A DNA stretch of 64,000 bases. Source: Eucommia ulmoides. Its lineage: Eukaryota > Streptophyta > Magnoliopsida > Garryales > Eucommiaceae. This document shows, one piece after another, positions 58,691 to 64,000 of the stretch. The stretch's first letter is position 1. Each line of letters opens with the position of its first letter. The stretch covers positions 15,762,240 to 15,826,239 of the forward strand of contig CM028338.1 of assembly GCA_016647705.1 (NCBI GenBank), given 5' to 3'. The notes under the pieces were generated by a model that had not been told where the DNA came from, made no database searches, and worked only from the letters and a program-made list of their open reading frames with translations. The position numbers were made by a program, and so were the translations under genes.

Positions 58691-61600
58691 ATCAATTGTG
58701 TCCGTTTTGGACAAAAAACACCAGTATCTCGGTTGGGAACCACCTTCTAAGAAAAACGCCCCCAAACGGCCCAAAAAAAACGAAGTTTGAGTGGAAAAAA
58801 ACCATTACGTCCGTTTTGGACGAAAAACAACACCTTCTTTGTTGGGAACCACCTTCAGAGAAAAACACCACCAAATGGCCCAAAAAGACCAGGTTTGAGT
58901 GAAAAAATCAATTGTCTCCCTTTTGGACGAAAAACACCACCTTTTAGGGTGGAAACAACCTTCAGGGCGAAACACCCCCAAAATTCCAAAGTTTGACCTG
59001 AAAATCAACTCTGTTCATTTTGGACGAAAAATGCCACCTTTTAGGAAGAAAACGACCTTCCGAGCAAAACTCCCCCAAAACGCCCAAAAAGACCAAGTTT
59101 GTGTTGAAAATTTAACTGAGTTTGTTTAGGACGAAAAATACCACTTTTTTTAAAGTGGCACAGCTTACAGGGCAAAAACAGGCGCAAAAGGCAAAAAAAG
59201 ATCAAGTTTCACCAAAAATCAATTGCGACCGTTTTGGACGAAAAAAAGCCATTGTTTTGGTTGGAAACAAAATTCTGGGGAAAACGCCACCAAAAGACCC
59301 AAAAACACCAAGTTAGAGTAGAAAAATCAATTTTATCCGTTTTGGAGGAAAAACACCACCTTTCAGGGTTGAAACGACCCTCTGAGCGAAACGCCACTAA
59401 AAGGCCCGAAAAGTCCAACTTTGACTAGAAAATCAATTGTGTCCGTTTGGACAAAAAACACCAGTATCTCGGTTGGGAACCACCTTCTAAGAAAAACGCC
59501 CCCAAACGGCCCAAAAAAAACGAAGTTTGAGTGGAAAAAACCATTACGTCCGTTTTGGACGAAAAACAACACCTTCTTTGTTGGGAACCACCTTCAGAGA
59601 AAAACACCACCAAATGGCCCAAAAAGACCAGGTTTGAGTGAAAAAATCAATTGTCTCCCTTTTGGACGAAAAACACCACCTTTTAGGGTGGAAACAACCT
59701 TCAGGGCGAAACACCCCCAAAATTCCAAAGTTTGACCTGAAATCAACTCTGTTCATTTTGGACGAAAAATGCCACCTTTTAGGAAGAAAACGACCTTCCG
59801 AGCAAAACTCCCCCAAAACGCCCAAAAAGACCAAGTTTGTGTTGAAAATTTAACTGAGTTTGTTTAGGACGAAAAATACCACTTTTTTTAAAGTGGCACA
59901 GCTTACAGGGCAAAAACAGGCGCAAAAGGCAAAAAAAGATCAAGTTTCACCAAAAAATCAATTGCGACCGTTTTGGACGAAAAAAGCCATTGTTTTGGTT
60001 GGAAACAAAATTCTGGGGAAAACGCCACCAAAAGACCCAAAAACACCAAGTTAGAGTAGAAAAATCAATTTTATCCGTTTTGGAGGAAAAACACCACCTT
60101 TCAGGGTTGAAACGACCCTCTGAGCGAAACGCCACTAAAAGGCCCGAAAAGTCCAACTTTGACTAGAAAATCAATTGTGTCCGTTTTGGACAAAAAACAC
60201 CAGTATCTCGGTTGGGAACCACCTTCTAAGAAAAACGCCCCCAACGGCCCAAAAAAACGAAGTTTGAGTGGAAAAAACCATTACGTCCGTTTTGGACGAA
60301 AAACAACACCTTCTTTGTTGGGAACCACCTTCAGAGAAAAAACACCACCAAATGGCCCAAAAAGACCAGGTTTGAGTGAAAAAATCAATTGTCTCCCTTT
60401 TGGACGAAAAACACCACCTTTTAGGGTGGAAACAACCTTCAGGGCGAAACACCCCCAAAATTCCAAAGTTTGACCTGAAAATCAACTCTGTTCATTTTGG
60501 ACGAAAAATGCCACCTTTTAGGAAGAAAACGACCTTCCGAGCAAAACTCCCCCAAAACGCCCAAAAAGACCAAGTTTGTGTTGAAAATTTAACTGAGTTT
60601 GTTTAGGACGAAAAATACCACTTTTTTAAAGTGGCACAGCTTACAGGGCAAAAACAGGCGCAAAAGGCAAAAAAAGATCAAGTTTCACCAGAAAATCAAT
60701 TGCGACCGTTTTGGACGAAAAAAGCCATTGTTTTGGTTGGAAACAAAATTCTGGGGAAAACGCCACCAAAAGACCCAAAAACACCAAGTTAGAGTAGAAA
60801 AATCAATTTTATCCGTTTTGGAGGAAAAACACCACCTTTCAGGGTTGAAACGACCCTCTGAGCGAAACGCCACTAAAAGGCCCGAAAAGTCCAACTTTGA
60901 CTAGAAAATCAATTGTGTCCGTTTTGGACAAAAAACACCAGTATCTCGGTTGGGAACCACCTTCTAAGAAAAACGCCCCCAAACGGCCCAAAAAAACGAA
61001 GTTTGAGTGGAAAAAACCATTACGTCCGTTTTGGACGAAAAACAACACCTTCTTTGTTGGGAACCACCTTCAGAGAAAAACACCACCAAATGGCCCAAAA
61101 AGACCAGGTTTGAGTGAAAAAATCAATTGTCTCCCTTTTGGACGAAAAACACCACCTTTTAGGGTGGAAACAACCTTCAGGGCGAAACACCCCCAAAATT
61201 CCAAAGTTTGACCTGAAAATCAACTCTGTTCATTTTGGACGAAAAATGCCACCTTTTAGGAAGAAAACGACCTTCCGAGCAAAACTCCCCCAAAACGCCC
61301 AAAAAGACCAAGTTTGTGTTGAAAATTTAACTGAGTTTGTTTAGGACGAAAAATACCACTTTTTTTTAAAGTGGCACAGCTTACAGGGCAAAAACAGGCG
61401 CAAAAGGCAAAAAAAGATCAAGTTTCACCAAAAAATCAATTGCGACCGTTTTGGACGAAAAAAGCCATTGTTTTGGTTGGAAACAAAATTCTGGGGAAAA
61501 CACCACCAAAAGACCCAAAAACACCAAGTTAGAGTAGAAAAATCAATTTTATCCGTTTTGGAGGAAAAACACCACCTTTCAGGGTTGAAACGACCCTCTG

Positions 61601-64000
61601 AGCGAAACGCCACTAAAAGGCCCGAAAAGTCCAACTTTGACTAGAAAATCAATTGTGTCCGTTTTGGACAAAAAACACCAGTATCTCGGTTGGGAACCAC
61701 CTTCTAAGAAAAACGCCCCCAAACGGCCCAAAAAAACGAAGTTTGAGTGGAAAAAACCATTACGTCCGTTTTGGACGAAAAACAACACCTTCTTTGTTGG
61801 GAACCACCTTCAGAGAAAAACACCACCAAATGGCCCAAAAAGACCAGGTTTGAGTGAAAAAATCAATTGTCTCCCTTTTGGACGAAAAACACCACCTTTT
61901 AGGGTGGAAACAACCTTCAGGGCGAAACACCCCCAAAATTCCAAAGTTTGACCTGAAAATCAACTCTGTTCATTTTGGACGAAAAATGCCACCTTTTAGG
62001 AAGAAAACGACCTTCCGAGCAAAACTCCCCCAAAACGCCCAAAAAGACCAAGTTTGTGTTGAAAATTTAACTGAGTTTGTTTAGGACGAAAAATACCACT
62101 TTTTTTAAAGTGGCACAGCTTACAGGGCAAAAACAGGCGCAAAAGGCAAAAAAAGATCAAGTTTCACCAGAAAATCAATTGCGACCGTTTTGGACGAAAA
62201 AAGCCATTGTTTTGGTTGGAAACAAAATTCTGGGGAAAACGCCACCAAAAGACCCAAAAACACCAAGTTAGAGTAGAAAAATCAATTTTATCCGTTTTGG
62301 AGGAAAAACACCACCTTTCAGGGTTGAAACGACCCTCTGAGCGAAACGCCACTAAAAGGCCCGAAAAGTCCAACTTTGACTAGAAAATCAATTGTGTCCG
62401 TTTTGGACAAAAAACACCAGTATCTCGGTTGGGAACCACCTTCTAAGAAAAACGCCCCCAAACGGCCCAAAAAAACGAAGTTTGAGTGGAAAAAACCATT
62501 ACGTCCGTTTTGGACGAAAAACAACACCTTCTTTGTTGGGAACCACCTTCAGAGAAAAACACCACCAAATGGCCCAAAAAGACCAGGTTTGAGTGAAAAA
62601 ATCAATTGTCTCCCTTTTGGACGAAAAACACCACCTTTTAGGGTGGAAACAACCTTCAGGGCGAAACACCCCCAAAATTCCAAAGTTTGACCTGAAAATC
62701 AACTCTGTTCATTTTGGACGAAAAATGCCACCTTTTAGGAAGAAAACGACCTTCCGAGCAAAACTCCCCCAAAACGCCCAAAAAGACCAAGTTTGTGTTG
62801 AAAATTTAACTGAGTTTGTTTAGGACGAAAAATACCACTTTTTTTAAAGTGGCACAGCTTACAGGGCAAAAACAGGCGCAAAAGGCAAAAAAAGATCAAG
62901 TTTCACCAGAAAATCAATTGCGACCGTTTTGGACGAAAAAAGCCATTGTTTTGGTTGGAAACAAAATTCTGGGGAAAACGCCACCAAAAGACCCAAAAAC
63001 ACCAAGTTAGAGTAGAAAAATCAATTTTATCCGTTTTGGAGGAAAAACACCACCTTTCAGGGTTGAAACGACCCTCTGAGCGAAACGCCACTAAAAGGCC
63101 CGAAAAGTCCAACTTTGACTAGAAAATCAATTGTGTCCGTTTTGGACAAAAAACACCAGTATCTCGGTTGGGAACCACCTTCTAAGAAAAACGCCCCCAA
63201 ACGGCCCAAAAAAACGAAGTTTGAGTGGAAAAAACCATTACGTCCGTTTTGGACGAAAAACAACACCTTCTTTGTTGGGAACCACCTTCAGAGAAAAACA
63301 CCACCAAATGGCCCAAAAAGACCAGGTTTGAGTGAAAAAATCAATTGTCTCCCTTTTGGACGAAAAACACCACCTTTTAGGGTGGAAACAACCTTCAGGG
63401 CGAAACACCCCCAAAATTCCAAAGTTTGACCTGAAAATCAACTCTGTTCATTTTGGACGAAAAATGCCACCTTTTAGGAAGAAAACGACCTTCCGAGCAA
63501 AACTCCCCCAAAACGCCCAAAAAGACCAAGTTTGTGTTGAAAATTTAACTGAGTTTGTTTAGGACGAAAAATACCACTTTTTTTAAAGTGGCACAGCTTA
63601 CAGGGCAAAAACAGGCGCAAAAGGTAAAAAAAGATCAAGTTTCACCAGAAAATCAATTGCGACCGTTTTGGACAAAAAACGCCATTGTTTTGGTTGGAAA
63701 CAAAATTCTGTGGAAAACGCCACCAAAAGACCCAAAAACACCAAGTTAGAGTAGAAAAATCAATTTTATCCGTTTTGGAGGAAAAACACCACCTTTCAGG
63801 GTTGAAACGACCCTCTGAGCGAAACGCCACTAAAAGGCCCGAAAAGTCCAACTTTGACTAGAAAATCAATTGTGTCCGTTTTGGACAAAAACACCAGTAT
63901 CTCGGTTGGGAACCACCTTCTAAGAAAAACGCCCCCAAACGGCCCAAAAAAACGAAGTTTGAGTGGAAAAAACCATTACGTCCGTTTTGGACGAAAAACA
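58691..64000 (-). repeat. Block of seven or more nearly identical 7-monomer units
   Basis: Intervals are 737-742 bp. Consecutive units such as those beginning at 61649, 62388 and 63126 differ by only a handful of bases as read by eye. This is the most homogenised part of the window and it runs off the right edge. Confidence 0.9.

Larger units (their letters stand above)
45838..64000 (-). repeat. Satellite array, right arm (inverted): mainly a 7-monomer higher-order repeat of about 739 bp
   Basis: This is the same monomer family as the left arm, on the minus strand. The word atcaattgtgtccgttttgg at the m3/m2 boundary recurs near 46501, 47238, 47968, 48695, 49434, 50169, 50902, 51639, 52742, 53468, 54210, 55338, 56078, 56815, 57556, 58691, 59433, 60172, 60909, 61649, 62388, 63126 and 63865. 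Nineteen intervals are about 726-742 bp and three are about 1103-1135 bp. The array continues past the right edge of the window. Copies from about 58.7 kb onward are nearly identical. Confidence 0.95.

Noticed and set aside
25761-64000. Well over a hundred open frames of 60-245 codons, such as 35186-35923 (+) and 52120-52821 (-), as possible repeat proteins
   Set aside because: They sit on both strands and in all frames of a satellite whose monomer length (about 106 bp) is not a multiple of three. They lack domains or conserved starts and arise from low stop density.

Overview
The window looks like repeat-rich pericentromeric or centromere-adjacent DNA of a flowering plant, probably a eudicot. 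The evidence is plant-type Ty3/gypsy retroelements, tRNA-Asp and initiator-Met type primer sites, AT-rich sequence, and a very large tandem satellite. I recognise no host protein gene, rRNA, tRNA or CRISPR array.

Left third (1-25.8 kb): a nest of fossil LTR retroelements. The 3' part of a chromovirus-type Ty3/gypsy element (+, 1-2521) abuts the 3' part of a Tat/Athila-like element (+, 2522-6003). That element abuts a third, minus-strand Ty3/gypsy element (6004 to about 10537), whose gag is split by a solo LTR (7555-9292) with perfect 5-bp target-site duplications. After an AT microsatellite and a short unassigned stretch comes a second copy of the first family (-, 11250 to about 15600). It is fused to a fragment of a third copy (-, about 15600-16098). 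A 2.6-kb stretch with nothing recognisable follows. A fourth copy of the family (+, about 18742-19496) has its LTR interrupted by a structurally complete, non-coding LTR element (-, 19497-25812) flanked by GTAAT duplications. The interrupted LTR resumes at 25818 and stops about 10-15 bp later, at the satellite edge.

Right two thirds (about 25.83-64.0 kb): one satellite family with monomers of about 106 bp, organised as higher-order repeats (HORs). Left of a 100-N gap (45738-45837) the array runs on the + strand and is mainly an 11-monomer HOR of about 1.17 kb. Right of the gap it runs on the - strand and is mainly a 7-monomer HOR of about 739 bp, with three 11-monomer units of about 1.10-1.14 kb interspersed. 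I name the monomers m1-m11 in left-arm order. Comparison by eye shows that m4-m7 and m8-m11 are a duplicated four-monomer block. The 7-mers are 11-mers from which four monomers have been lost by exchange between the paired blocks, by at least two different routes (m5/m9 and m7/m11). This evolving HOR system is the most interesting content of the window.

All coordinates, identities and monomer assignments were read by eye. The many short open frames in the satellite are by-products of its low stop density and are not annotated as genes.
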